Assembly (NCBI GenBank): GCA_035906255.1
Contig: JAMIFM010000015.1
Location: 52,829-116,828, forward strand
Direction of reading: 5' to 3'
Source of the DNA: SB11 sp035906255
Lineage (GTDB): Bacteria; Bacteroidota; Bacteroidia; UBA8524
Length of the DNA: 64,000 bases
A model generated the notes under the pieces. The model saw only the letters and a program-made list of their open reading frames with translations. It was not told the origin of the DNA and did no database searches. Every line of letters begins with the position of its first letter. The first letter of the stretch is position 1. The translations under genes were made by a program, and so were the position numbers. Of this stretch, positions 63,231 through 64,000 are shown piece by piece.

Positions 63231-64000
63231 ACAGATTTTGGAGCAAAAATTTCTTTTGATTCTTGTATTGCTCTAATATTTTCTTTTCTGATTCGATTTT
63301 TGTACTAATGGTAGAAAGAAGGTCAGCAATATATGTTTGTTCTTTAGGTGAAACGGGAATAAGTAAATGAATGTTTTTTAAGTCTTTACTGTAGATATGT
63401 TTAACCGTTGTGCCAGAAACCAATTCTATCACTTTTTTCTTTTCAAAATTAAGTAGATATGATAAAAAAATAGGATTGATTTCAGTGAATGGCCGTAATA
63501 CATTTATATCTCCGCCTAAAACGACACTGCTTTCTAAAATTACACTTGCTGTTGCAAGGCCTAATGGTGTAACGTCTGAGCTTGGCATTAAAACATCGCC
63601 AACTTTGCTATGAAAACCATCTTTATTTGTTCGGGAGATTACAATAGAAATAATCTCTTCATAAATTGTAAACAATTCACCATAATGAATACACTTTATT
63701 TGCCCATTTTCTGTAATATCTCCTTTTGATAAACTACTACCTTTATAAAACTCAACAATTTCACTCAACTTCTTCACTTCCCAATCAGGAAACTGCTGCC
63801 CATTCTCGTCTTTAAACCTTAATTTCTGAGTAAATAGCTTTTCCCTAAGGCCCTGCATTAAGGTTTCTAAATGCTGTACTATTTTGCTTTGAGTGGCAAT
63901 TCTTTCATCTATTAGAGATAGAAATGAAGCTATTTTTTGTTGTTCTATAATGGTTGCAGGAAACCCTATTTCAAAGTCTTTGATTTGTTGTAAACTTATA
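63223..64000 (-). CDS. hsdS: Type I restriction specificity subunit S, partial, probably the expressed copy
   Basis: Partial: the frame stays open to the right edge, so the ATG at 63858 is internal (LETLMQGL), not the start. Visible are the central helix (QQIKDFEIGFPATIIEQQK, identical to the other copy), then LREKLFTQKLRFKDENGQQF and a second target-recognition domain different from that of the plus-strand gene. It ends LLQNLFI. It points the same way as recombinase and hsdR, so it is likely transcribed with an hsdM beyond the window. Its 3' end overlaps the convergent hsdS by eight bases around TTTATATAA. Confidence 0.88.
   Translation of the reverse strand, partial: ISLQQIKDFEIGFPATIIEQQKIASFLSLIDERIATQSKIVQHLETLMQGLREKLFTQKLRFKDENGQQFPDWEVKKLSEIVEFYKGSSLSKGDITENGQIKCIHYGELFTIYEEIISIVISRTNKDGFHSKVGDVLMPSSDVTPLGLATASVILESSVVLGGDINVLRPFTEINPIFLSYLLNFEKKKVIELVSGTTVKHIYSKDLKNIHLLIPVSPKEQTYIADLLSTISTKIESEKKILEQYKNQKKFLLQNLFI
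63880..64000 (-). repeat. Inverted repeat (right), hsdS recombination site
   Basis: Reverse complement of 62531-62651, 121 of 121 bases identical, running off the window edge. Recombination between the two would invert the 1228 bases between them and exchange the second target-recognition domains of the two hsdS genes. Confidence 0.95.

Noticed and set aside
1..64000. CRISPR arrays, rRNA or tRNA genes, complete insertion sequences
   Set aside because: No regularly spaced repeats, no recognisable tRNA or rRNA sequence and no transposase frame were seen.
58113..64000. Absence of hsdM as evidence of a defective restriction system
   Set aside because: The window ends inside hsdS. In the usual order hsdM would lie just to the right, so its absence here says nothing.

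Overview
The window is a chromosomal segment of a Bacteroidota bacterium (order not resolved). Evidence for this: a short NuoG lacking the molybdopterin domain, an N-acylornithine-type arginine operon, a 2405-residue secreted protein with a C-terminal type IX secretion (T9SS) sorting domain, a TonB receptor with an N-terminal carboxypeptidase-like domain paired with a DUF4249 lipoprotein, LytTR/LytS signalling, and TAnnTTTG-type promoter elements.

Layout. 1-6895 (minus strand): respiratory complex I genes nuoA-B-C-D-E-F-G-H and the start of nuoI; the rest of the operon lies left of the window. 7469-15792 (plus): a compact arginine operon (GNAT acyltransferase, argG, argC, argD, argF', argB, argE, argH), mostly with overlapping genes, preceded by a short ORF ending in Arg-Arg-stop inside mutually exclusive stem-loops, a candidate attenuator. 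15843-18434: a polytopic membrane protein resembling GT39-type glycosyltransferases, and a bestrophin-like channel. 18724-25941: a giant PKD/Ig-like, beta-helix, T9SS-exported surface protein. 26165-32486: a small exported protein, then an adaptor, HAE1-type RND pump and outer-membrane factor. 32487-33593: a scarred region with a 20-bp direct repeat, an inverted REP-like pair and a gene remnant. 33594-41152 (minus): a five-gene unit (response regulator, histidine kinase, CzcC, CzcB, CzcA) for heavy-metal efflux. 41378-46384 (minus): DUF4249 lipoprotein, TonB receptor, LytTR regulator and LytS-like kinase.

46588-57981 is an accessory island bounded by a 31-bp direct repeat with two mismatches. 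It holds a class I lanthipeptide cluster: a C39-peptidase ABC exporter and HlyD adaptor (plus), a full-length LanB dehydratase, a LanC cyclase, an exported erythromycin-esterase-like protein, three tandem 119-residue precursors (minus), and a fourth precursor broken by a single-base frameshift. The precursors share a 20-residue leader motif ending in Gly-Gly. Their unusually long (92-residue) post-GG region has five invariant Cys and five invariant Ser/Thr in its first half and a conserved Cys-free second half. This is the most likely undescribed system in the window.

58113-64000 is a type I restriction-modification locus: hsdR, a tyrosine recombinase, and two hsdS genes facing each other. 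They share a perfect inverted repeat of at least 121 bp in their central region, so recombination would swap the second target-recognition domains (phase-variable specificity). The plus-strand hsdS has no ATG at its expected start and looks like the silent cassette. hsdM is not in the window and probably lies to the right.
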